Source of the DNA: Prolixibacteraceae bacterium
GTDB taxonomy: Bacteria; Bacteroidota; Bacteroidia; Bacteroidales; Prolixibacteraceae
Assembly: GCA_018399395.1 (NCBI GenBank)
Contig: JAGYOI010000001.1
Coordinates: forward strand, 1-27,419
DNA: 27,419 nt
Reading direction: 5' to 3'
In this document: in pieces, positions 1 through 8,907 of the stretch
Position numbering within the stretch: position 1 is the stretch's first letter
Layout of the letters: every line of letters starts with the position of its first letter
Program-made: the position numbers and the translations under genes
The notes under the pieces: generated by a model
Told to the model about the DNA's origin: nothing
Seen by the model: the letters and a program-made list of their open reading frames with translations, nothing else
Databases searched by the model: none

Positions 1-2972
1 TTAACCGTGCCCCCTCTTGGGGTGTGTTTAAATGCGTTGCTCAGTAAGTTATACATTACTTTTTCAATAATATCGGAATCGGCATAAGTGCTAAATTCTT
101 CATTAGTAAGCTTTAGTTGAAAATCTAAATTGTTCCTTCGGGCCAATAGCTTGAAAGACTGGTGTATTTCAGTGATATGTTTAACAAGGTTTATTTTTTC
201 AAGTTGTAGATTGTATTTTCCCAGTTCCAGTTTTCTTATATCAAGTATTTGGTTAATGAGTACCAATAGACGTTGTGCATTTCGCCAGACAATTTTCAAT
301 TGGTCTTTGGTGTCTGTGTCCTCTATCTTATTCATAATATTTTCGAGCGGTCCGGTTATTAAGGTAAGCGGGGTGCGAAATTCATGCGAAATATTGGTAA
401 ACATAACCAGTTTTAGCTGGTCAATCTCATGGTCTTTTTTATGCAATTCGGCCAATTGAGCATTTTTTAGCTTTTCAATATTTAGTGAGTGCTGATAGTC
501 AAGTTTCATTTTTACAATTTTACGCGAGAGGAATATCAGCGATATAAAAATAATAACATATATGATGAACGCTGTTTTTGTGGCCCACCACGGGGGTAAT
601 ATTTCTATGATTAGCTGCCTGCCTTTATTGTTCCAGTATCCATCGGCGTTAGCAGCAATTACCTCAAAAACATATTCACCGGGTTTTAAATTGGCGTAGG
701 TTGCAGTTCGGTTTTGTGCCGGTGTATATGTCCATGAATCAACCCAGCCTTTTAGCCGGTATGCATATTTGTTTTGCTTTGGCGACATAAAATGCAAGGC
801 TGCAAATTCAAGGGTTATAACATTTTGTGCGTAGTTAAAAACCACTTTATCGGTGGTATTGATATTTTCATTTAATATTATCCGGTTATTTACGACATCA
901 CCAATTTTAACCGTTTTGTTGTTTAAGCGCAACTTAGTAATTGCTATTTTAGGTTTTATGGCATTAAATGTGATTTGGGTAGGATCAAAATGGTTAAAGC
1001 CATTGTTTCCGCCAAAATATAAGGAGCTATCAGATGCTTTTAGCACGGCACCATTCTTAAATTCTTTTCCTTGCAACCCGTCTGATGAAGTGAAATTGGT
1101 AAACTTTTTCATGTTTACATTAAACTGTGAAAGCCCGTTTAGGGTGCCTATCCATAAATTGCCATCATTGTCAAAGGCAAGCGATTTTACTGTGTTGTGG
1201 GCAAGGCCTTCGTTTACGGTATATACCTGAAATTTTTCAGTTTGGGGGTTAAAACAGTTTACGCCATATTCTGTGGCCAGCCATATTTTTCCGTTGGTAT
1301 CTTCGGTTATTCCGTAAACATTATTGCTGCTAATGCCCGATTCAGCTTCTGCGCTATGCATGAAAGCTTTAAATGTTTTGGTTTCACTGTCGAATATGTT
1401 TAATCCGCCTCCTGCAGTACCCACGTAAAGTTTGCCTTTGTTTGATACATAAAGAGAAAATACCGAGTTGCTGCTTAAGCCTTTATTGTTGTCTGCTTCA
1501 TGGTAATATCTGGTAAATGTATTTGTTGTTATGTTAAAACAACAAAGTCCTGAATGTGTGCCCAGCCAGATATTACCATCCGGGTCTTCTTCAATTCCCC
1601 ATATGTCATTAGCATTTAGTGAATTGGGGTCGTTTGGGTTATAGGTATATTGTTGGAGTATGCCTTTATTTTCATCGAAAAGTAATAAACCGGCACCGTA
1701 TGTCCCTATCCATGTATTTTTTTTGCTGTCCTGAAATATTGAAAGAATGGTTTGGCTTTTTAAATCAGAATCAAACACTTCAGGTAAATTAAAACGGGTA
1801 AAGTTTTTTGTTTTGGGTGAAAATTTACTTACGCCTCCCTGCTCGGTTCCAATCCAAACGCATTTGTCATCCATCTCGCAAAAACATAGTACCGAATTAT
1901 GCGGAAGGCTGTTTTTGTTGCATACTTCCGATTGGTAAAGCTCAAATTTATATTTGTTTTTGCTGTAAACATTTATGTCGCTGATGGTTGAGCATATAAA
2001 AAGTTGTCCGGTTGAACTGGTAAAAATATATGATATTTTATTTGAGCTTAGTGATTTGGGATTGCTTGTTTCTTCATAAAGGTAGTCAATCGTGTTGTTG
2101 TTCTTGTTGTATATGTTAATGCCATTATCATCGGTACCAATTAAATACACCCCGGGTTCATATTCCATGATGGTGCTCACTTTATAGCTGTTAATAAGGC
2201 TATTGCAAAAGGGTTTAAGTGTATATGTTAATGTGTCGAGCGTATAAATACCTCCCCCAAATATTGACACCCTGATTTTTCCTTCTGAATCGATAAGTAT
2301 GTTTTTTACACTCGCGTTATTAGTACCGGGCATCAGGTTATTGGGGTAAACAATGTTTTTTGTAATGCTCTCGGTTTCAGTATTAAATAATAGCATGTAT
2401 TTCCCAGATGAACCCAAAAGCAGCTTGCCCGGCATAACTTCCCTGATAGCATAAATAGATGTATAAGCAGAGTTGTATAAACGTAATGGCACCTTTGTAA
2501 GTGTATTATCATGGAATTTATACAACCCGCCCGATGTTCCTATCCATATAATATTTTTGCTGCATTCAGTTATGGTAAGAATGTTATAGTCTTTAATATC
2601 GAGGTGCTTAAATTGCTGTTTTTTCTCGTTATAAATGTTTAACCCCTCCGATGTTCCTACCCAAAACCGGTTTTTGCTGTCAATAAATAAGTCGGTAATA
2701 TTATTATGCACTAATGATGTGGTGTCGCCGGGTATTTTATGATAAACCTTAAATTCATAACCATCATAGCGGTTGAGCCCGCTTTGTGTGCCAATCCATA
2801 AAAAACCATTCTTGTCTTCAACAATCTTTTTTACATTGGTTTCCGATAGTCCGTCTTCTACACCAAGGTGGTCAAATATAAAAGGATGGATTTTTCCATA
2901 CAACGGGTTTACGGCAAGGAGTAAAACCAGCATAACGAAAATCAGGTGCGATACGTTTTTAATATTTCTCAT
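1..2972 (-). CDS. Two-component sensor histidine kinase, HTCS type (3' end outside window)
   Basis: Outer-domain-sensing kinase that would control the adjacent PUL in response to a glycan fragment in the periplasm. The first ATG at 2972 is preceded by an in-frame stop and begins with a signal-anchor-like stretch (residues 1-25). About 24-700 carry many WIGT..GL..Y/F repeats of the Reg_prop two-bladed propeller type. A Y_Y_Y domain follows at about 710-790 (ending ..EILPPWW), then one transmembrane helix at about 795-812. The HisKA H-box is SHEFRTPLTL with the phospho-acceptor His863 (codon 384-386). The open frame runs off the window just after the start of the ATPase domain N-box (NLLSNAFKHTP). 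At least 990 residues are visible. A hybrid protein with REC and AraC-type HTH domains would be usual for this architecture, but that part cannot be seen. It lies downstream of the susCD genes on the same strand. Confidence 0.93.
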   Translation of the reverse strand, partial: MRNIKNVSHLIFVMLVLLLAVNPLYGKIHPFIFDHLGVEDGLSETNVKKIVEDKNGFLWIGTQSGLNRYDGYEFKVYHKIPGDTTSLVHNNITDLFIDSKNRFWVGTSEGLNIYNEKKQQFKHLDIKDYNILTITECSKNIIWIGTSGGLYKFHDNTLTKVPLRLYNSAYTSIYAIREVMPGKLLLGSSGKYMLLFNTETESITKNIVYPNNLMPGTNNASVKNILIDSEGKIRVSIFGGGIYTLDTLTYTLKPFCNSLINSYKVSTIMEYEPGVYLIGTDDNGINIYNKNNNTIDYLYEETSNPKSLSSNKISYIFTSSTGQLFICSTISDINVYSKNKYKFELYQSEVCNKNSLPHNSVLCFCEMDDKCVWIGTEQGGVSKFSPKTKNFTRFNLPEVFDSDLKSQTILSIFQDSKKNTWIGTYGAGLLLFDENKGILQQYTYNPNDPNSLNANDIWGIEEDPDGNIWLGTHSGLCCFNITTNTFTRYYHEADNNKGLSSNSVFSLYVSNKGKLYVGTAGGGLNIFDSETKTFKAFMHSAEAESGISSNNVYGITEDTNGKIWLATEYGVNCFNPQTEKFQVYTVNEGLAHNTVKSLAFDNDGNLWIGTLNGLSQFNVNMKKFTNFTSSDGLQGKEFKNGAVLKASDSSLYFGGNNGFNHFDPTQITFNAIKPKIAITKLRLNNKTVKIGDVVNNRIILNENINTTDKVVFNYAQNVITLEFAALHFMSPKQNKYAYRLKGWVDSWTYTPAQNRTATYANLKPGEYVFEVIAANADGYWNNKGRQLIIEILPPWWATKTAFIIYVIIFISLIFLSRKIVKMKLDYQHSLNIEKLKNAQLAELHKKDHEIDQLKLVMFTNISHEFRTPLTLITGPLENIMNKIEDTDTKDQLKIVWRNAQRLLVLINQILDIRKLELGKYNLQLEKINLVKHITEIHQSFKLLARRNNLDFQLKLTNEEFSTYADSDIIEKVMYNLLSNAFKHTPRGGTV

Positions 2973-3257
2973 GACAATTATTTAAATTATTCCCCCACCT
3001 TAAAAGTACAAAAAAACGTATAATGTGTTAATTGCCGGATACAATAGATCGTTAGATTTTAGACATGAGACTATAAACATTTGTAACACACAAAATATCA
3101 GCGATATAAACAAACAGCATATCGAAATACAAAACAATTTATTGTCAGTGACCTAAAATAAAAACAACGAACTGTTGCGGATAAATATTTGTATAAAAAG
3201 CTTTTTTGAAAATATTTTCAAAAAAGCTTTTTATAATTCTATTTAATTATTTAACTA
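2973..3257. other. Intergenic region between sensor gene and susCD cluster
   Basis: An AT-rich 285-bp gap between two minus-strand genes. It holds the long palindrome annotated separately. The half nearest the sensor gene must carry that gene's promoter if it is transcribed on its own. I found no full TAnnTTTG box; TACGTTTT (minus strand, near 3014-3021) is the closest and is not convincing. Confidence 0.5.
3192..3235 (-). terminator. Perfect 44-bp palindrome, likely terminator of the susCD operon
   Basis: Every base from 3192 pairs with its mirror up to 3235 (centre between 3213 and 3214). Folded as RNA it gives a stem of about 20 bp with a minimal loop. Each arm itself contains an AAAAAGCTTTTT palindrome. 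It begins 22 bp after the stop codon of the last gene of the cluster, and on the minus strand the outer arm supplies a run of U, as expected of a Rho-independent terminator. The stem is AT-rich, unlike classical terminators, so a protein-binding site or a bidirectional function is possible. Confidence 0.65.
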
Positions 3258-3920
3258 TTATTCAAATTTTATCGGATATTTTTGTGTTGTTTTACTGAAT
3301 GATTCTACCAGAACATGAGGATCAGCATTAGAAAAATCGGCTGTAAATTCAGAGCCATCCTTGTAGCCTGTTGTCATGTCGCTGTTAGGGTATACCGTTG
3401 CATCCTGACTTGCCGTAATAACCTGCATCGATACTTCCGTCAGGTCAATATTACCTGCTTTTATAATGATAGTGTCGTTTGAAATTTTGGCCAGCCTGTA
3501 CCGGGGTTCAGTCATAAAAACCCTGGTTATTTCTGTATTAAAGTCGTTTACCGTTAAATCATACTGGGTAATAGCCATGTTTTGATCTTCGGCCCATTCG
3601 CCATAGCTGGTAGCAATAGCTGTTAGCTTATATGTGTTAGCCCTTTGATATGCCTGATAAATGGTGTCGCCAAAATTCACTATTCTTCCCCTTGCATCGG
3701 GTATGCTGTCGTAATCTTTTCCGGAAACGCCATTGTAAAAAGTACAAAAGTCCCCTGTTCCATTAATTAATATGGGTACTTTTTCATTAATCAGGGGTTC
3801 CTCATTCAATACTTCAATTGAAATGCTGACAGGTGTAGCCAACTCTTTTGTGCAAGCTGCCAAAGTGGCTATCAAACCTAACAGTAACAATATCCGGATA
3901 TTTATTTTATTATTCTTCAT
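3258..3920 (-). CDS. SusE-position surface lipoprotein, PKD-like N-terminal domain (putative glycan binding)
   Basis: Predicted 220-residue outer-membrane lipoprotein. The lipobox LAAC ends at Cys23 after a short hydrophobic signal. Residues about 30-120 read like the PKD-like/DUF5017-type module common in third-position PUL lipoproteins, with an FCTFYNGVSGKDYD stretch resembling the F-Y-G-x-x-G-x-x-Y motif of that group. The rest is a short beta-rich tail with no recognisable enzyme motif. It starts 22 bp after susD and is the last gene before the palindrome at 3192-3235, so it is the distal gene of the susCD operon. Position and lipidation suggest a surface glycan-binding or SusD-assisting role. 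This is inference, because the sequence has no specific ligand signature. It is short compared with typical SusE/SusF or SGBP proteins. Confidence 0.8.
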   Translation of the reverse strand: MKNNKINIRILLLLGLIATLAACTKELATPVSISIEVLNEEPLINEKVPILINGTGDFCTFYNGVSGKDYDSIPDARGRIVNFGDTIYQAYQRANTYKLTAIATSYGEWAEDQNMAITQYDLTVNDFNTEITRVFMTEPRYRLAKISNDTIIIKAGNIDLTEVSMQVITASQDATVYPNSDMTTGYKDGSEFTADFSNADPHVLVESFSKTTQKYPIKFE

Positions 3921-3942
3921 GGTTTAAAATTTGAGTTTGTTA

Positions 3943-5553
3943 TTAATAACCAGGATTTTGCATTAACCCTGGATTCATAGTTAACTCTGTTTCCGGGATA
4001 GGTAAGTATTCGTTTTTGTTCTCTTCAAATTCAGGAATCTCTTCACTCATTGTTATCCAGCCGTTATTTAGCAGATTCCAACGAACAAGGTCGTGATACC
4101 GGAGAGCTTCAAATCCAAGTTCGGAAACCCTTTCGCGTTCGAGATTCTCAAATGTTAAAGGTGCCGGATCCAGGCCTACACGGGCTCTCACTTCACTCAT
4201 GGCCCACAGGCCTCCACCAACAGCGTTATTATCAGTTATACCAAGGGCTAAATCGCATTCGGCGAGCATTAGCAAGACATCGGAATACCGTATAATTTTT
4301 ATATTATTGGTGCCATACGATTTGTTATCGGTAGGGCCTTGTGGAAAGAAGTATTTTTTCCACCCTATGCCAACACCATTTTTCGCCGAGTGCTTGCCTG
4401 GTTCAGTGCTGTACATTTCTATACTGCCATCTGCCATAATAATGCTATCGCCGTCATCGTAAAGCGTGCCGCTGTAGCGTGGGTCACCGTCCTGAAAAAA
4501 GTCGGCAAATTTTTGTGTGGGGCCAATGGAGTGCCAGCCACCTGCCGCAGAATACCATGGGTTTAAAATGTGGCCATCGGCATGTGAGCCCGATTCCCAT
4601 CCGTCGGTTCCGGGGCCGTTTTCGCCAAATTGTGCCTCAAAAATCGATTCAGAATTGTTGTCGCCACTTGGGTAATTGCTCAATGTTTTATCTGTAAAGT
4701 TCGATAAAAAGGCATAAACATATTCCTTGTGTTCGGGAGCTTTAGGCTGAATCAATGAGTACACGCCTAAATTAACCACTTTCTTCAGATATGTTTTGGC
4801 ATTGGTGTAATCCTCACTGCGATTGCCTGCCGGCGCATGTGATGCTTTATAAAGGTACGCTTTGCCCAGCAGGGCTAATGCGGTACCTTGTGTGATGCGG
4901 CCAATTTGATCTGAACTCCGTTCAATGGGTAAATATGCCTTTGAAAATTTATCACCTTCGCCAACGGCATTTTTTAAATCGGCTATAATAGCGGTATAAA
5001 ATTCCTCCCTTGTGTTGTTTGTAAAATCGTAGGTAGGATCTTCATACGGCTTTAGCAGCAGTGGGGGCTCATTAAAAAACACGGTGAGCATAAAATTGTA
5101 ATAAGCCCTAAGTGTTAAGCACTCCTGTGTATACTCGTTTCTTAAATCCTCAGAAATATCCATTTCGGGGTTTTGTTCAGGATCCAGCTTTTGAAGGGTT
5201 TTGTTGGCTCTGTACAGGCCAATATACAGTCCTTGGTAAAAACCTGAGATATCACCACGCTGGGCACCTTTGCTCAAATCCATAAGTGTTGAGTACGGGT
5301 CTTCGTGAAATTTGCCTAAATCGCTGTAGCTGTTCCATATCCGCAAATAAGCGGCACCATATAATTCCCAGCTTTTAATTTTTGAATAGCTACCAATCAT
5401 ACTGGCGTAGGCATGTTCTGCCTTTGTGAAGTAGGTTTCTTCAGTAATGGAATTTTCATTTTGTATATCGAGAAAATCGTTTTCGCACGATGTTACAAGA
5501 AACGAAACCATTGCCAGTCCGATTAAGTATTTTTTTAGCTTTATTATTTTCAT
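3943..5553 (-). CDS. susD: SusD/RagB family nutrient-binding outer-membrane lipoprotein
   Basis: Surface lid that binds the glycan and delivers it to the SusC channel. The lipobox LVTSC ends at Cys23, followed by an acidic stretch (ENDFLD) of the kind that directs Bacteroidota lipoproteins to the cell surface. The 536 residues match the family length. Typical SusD features follow: the N-terminal TEETYFTKAEHAYASMIGSY segment, the RAYYNF helix about 50 residues after the TPR start, ALLGKAYLYKA near the middle, and the C-terminal RVSELGFEALRYHDLVRW block, which is almost diagnostic. It starts 12 bp after the end of susC, so the two are cotranscribed and presumably translated together. Substrate cannot be read from the sequence. 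The symbol is used in the generic family sense. Confidence 0.96.
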   Translation of the reverse strand: MKIIKLKKYLIGLAMVSFLVTSCENDFLDIQNENSITEETYFTKAEHAYASMIGSYSKIKSWELYGAAYLRIWNSYSDLGKFHEDPYSTLMDLSKGAQRGDISGFYQGLYIGLYRANKTLQKLDPEQNPEMDISEDLRNEYTQECLTLRAYYNFMLTVFFNEPPLLLKPYEDPTYDFTNNTREEFYTAIIADLKNAVGEGDKFSKAYLPIERSSDQIGRITQGTALALLGKAYLYKASHAPAGNRSEDYTNAKTYLKKVVNLGVYSLIQPKAPEHKEYVYAFLSNFTDKTLSNYPSGDNNSESIFEAQFGENGPGTDGWESGSHADGHILNPWYSAAGGWHSIGPTQKFADFFQDGDPRYSGTLYDDGDSIIMADGSIEMYSTEPGKHSAKNGVGIGWKKYFFPQGPTDNKSYGTNNIKIIRYSDVLLMLAECDLALGITDNNAVGGGLWAMSEVRARVGLDPAPLTFENLERERVSELGFEALRYHDLVRWNLLNNGWITMSEEIPEFEENKNEYLPIPETELTMNPGLMQNPGY

Positions 5554-5565
5554 AATTCAAACAAT

Positions 5566-8500
5566 TTAAAATGTTAACTGCACACCAAATAAGAATTTAC
5601 GTGAGGCGGGATACGAAAAATGATCGTATCCGGCAAGCAGCGGATTGCTTCCGGCAACCTCGGGGTTCAAGCCTGAATATTTTGTAAACGTGTACAAATT
5701 GTCAATGCTGAAATATACCCTTAAGTTTTCAATATTGAACCTTGATGATATATCTTCCGGCAAGGTAACGCCTAACTGTAAAGTTTTAAAACGCAGGAAT
5801 GACGCATCTTCAACAAAATATGTGCTGAATCTGGTATTCATATTGTCGTCTACTTTTGATATTCGTGTTTGCGAGTTGGTTGAACCTTCGCCATTCCAAT
5901 AGGTATCCATCACTTCGGTTAGCTTGTTCACGTCTTCGTTGCTACGCGAAGTACCAATGCCAATATATCTTTTTGTGCTGTTAATTACATCGTAATCATA
6001 CAATCCCTGAAAATACATGGCAACATCAATAATACGATAACGGATGTTACCGTTAAACCCATATATTAAAGAGGGTATGGGCTTACCAATTATGGTTTGG
6101 TCGTTTACATTCACCACACCGTCCATGTTCAGGTCCTTAAAGCGCATATCGCCCGGTTGGGTTTTTTTGCTTTGGAACGCGTGGTTGGCTACTTCTTGTT
6201 CATTTTGAAAAATGCCATCAAAAATATACCCGTAATAGCTTCCTATTTGGTGTCCTTCTGTTGTAATTGAGGCATTCATGCCATCGGGCGATTGGTATAT
6301 ATCATCAACGTCCTGCCCCATGTCTTTAACCACGTTTTTTATTGTGGTCATGTTACCACCAATGGAGTAATCCCAGTGCCCCATATTTTGTTTCCAAACC
6401 GCACTAAACTCAATACCGGTATTGCTAACTTTACCAAGGTTTACCCAAGGATAAGCATACCAGCCTTTTTCGCCTTGTGCTTTACCCATACTGCGCGATG
6501 TAGGTTGGCGCACGAGCATTTTTAACTGGTTTTTATAGTAGTATTCAGCCACCAGTTGCAACTTATTGTTAAATAAGTTCACATCCATTCCGAGGTTAGT
6601 CATGCGGGCTTCTTCCCATTGTATACTTGTGTTTGCCTGTGTAGTGTAGGTCCCCATTCCTAAAACATAAGTTTGTGAACGGCCTAAAGTATAACGAAAA
6701 TACTGGGCTGCATCCATGTAGTTATAATACTGGTAAGGGGTTATGTCCTGGTTACCGGTTATTCCCCATCCGAAGCGTAATTTGGCAAGGTCAACAAACC
6801 CCAGGTCTTGGATAAAACTTAGGTCTTCGTTAAATTTCCAGCCTACACTAAACGATGGGAATAGTCCGTAACGTTCAGGGAGCCAATCTTTTTCTTTAAC
6901 AGGGGCAATGTTCGATGAACCATCGGCACGTAAACTTGCTGTTAAATAATATTTGTTGTTATAATCGAGCATAACCCGGCCAAGATACGACTCCATTTTC
7001 CGCTCGTTCCGGCTTTCCCCTGAAATGGATGAGCCGCTAACGGCATTCGGGAAAGTGGTAAGTTTTTCTGAAACAAAGCCTTCTCCATGCAGGTAAAGAT
7101 TGTCTGTGTACCGGTAGTTACGTTCCCAACCCAGCATGGCCGAGTAGTTTAACCCGTCAATTGAATTGTTATAGGTTAACAGTTGCCCCAGTTGCCAGTA
7201 ACGCTCGCTAATGTTCCGGTGATAATCTCTTTCATCCATGCGGTGGTCGCGTTGTTTAATGTTACCAAGGGTATAGGCTTCTTTGTACATATTGCTTTCA
7301 AATAACCCGAAATTATAGTTTGCTGTAAATTTATATTTCAGGTTTTTTACAGGTTCAATTTCTGCATATATGTTGCCAAAAAAATGGTTGTTTTTATGCA
7401 CGCGCGAATAGGTGTTATGTTCGGCAAAAGCATTGGTTACAATGTTGCCGCCGGTTAAAGTATCAACCGGGCCACCCCATTTACCTATTTCGGCATTTTC
7501 ATCGTAAAGGTTCATAAAAGGCGATGCTTGTATGGCTGCTTTTAAAAGGCCGCCGTTATGGTACCAGTCACGCATTTCGTTCGACGTTGAGTTAACCACT
7601 GTAAATGATTGGCCCACCTTAATCCAGTCAGTAATGTTTACATCGTTGTTCATAAAAAAACTGGCCCTTTTGTACCCGGTGTTAATAATGGTACCGTCCT
7701 CGTTACTGTAATTTCCCCCAATGCTGTAGTTGGCGTTTTCTGAACCACCTGTTACTGTAACATTAAGGTTGGTAAGCATGGCCGTTTGTATTAATTCATC
7801 TAACTGGTTGGTATTTGTTTCCAAATTATCATTCGATGCCCTTGCCGAGTCGGTATAATAGTGATAATAAAAGTTTCCCGGATCGGTAAAAGAGTCCCAG
7901 GCTCCGGTTTCAATTCTTTCTTCGGCATAGTTTTCATAGGCAATTTTCATGTAATCTCTGTACTGGTCGCGCCCCATGGGCTCATACATGCCTGCTGTTT
8001 TAGAAAAACCAACATAATGGTCAATGTTAACCGTTGGTTTTTTTGCATTCCGGTCGCCTCGCAGGGTTTCAATAATAATTACCCCATTGGCTCCGCGTGC
8101 ACCATAAATAGCTGTAGCACTAGCGTCTTTTAATACTGAAATTGATGAAACATTACTCGGGCTGATATGATTAATATCACTGGCCCTGACTTCATTTCCG
8201 TTTACAATATATAAAGGTTCTGCATTCATGTTTATTGAACCGATGCCCCGAATTTTAACTGAGGCTCCTTGCCCGGGTTTACCCCCCGGAGATGAGATGT
8301 AAAGACCAGTTGTTTTGCCTTGTAATGATTTGATTATTGAGATATCTTTTGTTTTTTTCAGATCTTCCATGTCAACGACTGATACCGCACCGGTAAGGTC
8401 TTCTTTCTTTTGAGAACCATACCCGATTACTACTACCTCGTCTAAACTTTTTATATCCTCGGCCAGTATAACTTTCAGGTAATCTTTATCTGCTGTTGAT

Positions 8501-8760
8501 ATCTCTTTTTTCAAAAACCCGATACTTGAGAACTCCAATAATTCATTCTGTGATGGTATCTCAAGTTTAAATCTACCGTCCTCATCGGTCGTGGTTCCGG
8601 TCGTGGTTCCCGATAAAATTACGTTAACCCCTGGTATTGGGGTTTTATCGGTGGCCGAAATAACTTCTCCTTCAATAGTATGTTGTGAAAAACCTGCTAA
8701 TGCAAATAAAACAAAAAATAAAGAAGCAGTTATTTTTTTTAGTTTCTTAAGAATATTCAT
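5566..8760 (-). CDS. susC: SusC/RagA family TonB-linked outer-membrane transporter
   Basis: Energy-dependent importer of oligosaccharides, partner of the SusD protein encoded 12 bp downstream. The 1064 residues show a signal peptide (1-25, ending GFSQ), a CarboxypepD_reg-like domain at about 28-105 (IEGEVISATDKTPIPGVNV), and a TonB-box-like segment DEVVVIGYGSQKKEDLTGAV. The plug domain is at about 120-230, with the SusC signature VLKDASATAIYGARGANGVI. A long beta-barrel ends in the terminal aromatic VQLTF expected for BamA recognition. Length and domain order are normal. I see no promoter directly in front of it. The 147-bp gap to the upstream CBM9-like gene contains a strong hairpin instead, so expression may depend on readthrough from that gene or on an unseen promoter. 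Confidence 0.97.
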   Translation of the reverse strand: MNILKKLKKITASLFFVLFALAGFSQHTIEGEVISATDKTPIPGVNVILSGTTTGTTTDEDGRFKLEIPSQNELLEFSSIGFLKKEISTADKDYLKVILAEDIKSLDEVVVIGYGSQKKEDLTGAVSVVDMEDLKKTKDISIIKSLQGKTTGLYISSPGGKPGQGASVKIRGIGSINMNAEPLYIVNGNEVRASDINHISPSNVSSISVLKDASATAIYGARGANGVIIIETLRGDRNAKKPTVNIDHYVGFSKTAGMYEPMGRDQYRDYMKIAYENYAEERIETGAWDSFTDPGNFYYHYYTDSARASNDNLETNTNQLDELIQTAMLTNLNVTVTGGSENANYSIGGNYSNEDGTIINTGYKRASFFMNNDVNITDWIKVGQSFTVVNSTSNEMRDWYHNGGLLKAAIQASPFMNLYDENAEIGKWGGPVDTLTGGNIVTNAFAEHNTYSRVHKNNHFFGNIYAEIEPVKNLKYKFTANYNFGLFESNMYKEAYTLGNIKQRDHRMDERDYHRNISERYWQLGQLLTYNNSIDGLNYSAMLGWERNYRYTDNLYLHGEGFVSEKLTTFPNAVSGSSISGESRNERKMESYLGRVMLDYNNKYYLTASLRADGSSNIAPVKEKDWLPERYGLFPSFSVGWKFNEDLSFIQDLGFVDLAKLRFGWGITGNQDITPYQYYNYMDAAQYFRYTLGRSQTYVLGMGTYTTQANTSIQWEEARMTNLGMDVNLFNNKLQLVAEYYYKNQLKMLVRQPTSRSMGKAQGEKGWYAYPWVNLGKVSNTGIEFSAVWKQNMGHWDYSIGGNMTTIKNVVKDMGQDVDDIYQSPDGMNASITTEGHQIGSYYGYIFDGIFQNEQEVANHAFQSKKTQPGDMRFKDLNMDGVVNVNDQTIIGKPIPSLIYGFNGNIRYRIIDVAMYFQGLYDYDVINSTKRYIGIGTSRSNEDVNKLTEVMDTYWNGEGSTNSQTRISKVDDNMNTRFSTYFVEDASFLRFKTLQLGVTLPEDISSRFNIENLRVYFSIDNLYTFTKYSGLNPEVAGSNPLLAGYDHFSYPASRKFLFGVQLTF

Positions 8761-8846
8761 TTGCGATAAATTTCAAGGTGAATATGTTGTTAAAGATTGA
8801 AAGTAAATAGAAATAGTTAAGAAGTATCATATTTTTCTGCAATTAA

Positions 8847-8878
8847 TAATGAAGGGGAGAATTATCTCCCCTTCATTA
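8847..8878 (-). terminator. GC-rich 14-bp stem-loop between CBM9-like gene and susC (terminator, attenuator or mRNA-stabilising hairpin)
   Basis: Perfect 14-bp inverted repeat (8847-8860 with 8865-8878) around a 4-base loop, including a GGGGAGA/TCTCCCC core. It lies 30 bp beyond the stop codon of the upstream minus-strand gene and 87 bp before the susC start. On the minus strand the stem is followed by only a short, broken T-run (TTAATTGC), so termination is probably partial. A processing or stabilising hairpin that sets different transcript levels for the two genes is equally possible. Confidence 0.6.
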
Positions 8879-8907
8879 AAGTACTATTAACTAAAATATG
8901 AGAGGCT

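Noticed and set aside
130..2985. Several short plus-strand frames
   Set aside because: All lie antisense to the continuous sensor-kinase reading frame, which has clear propeller, Y_Y_Y and HisKA motifs.
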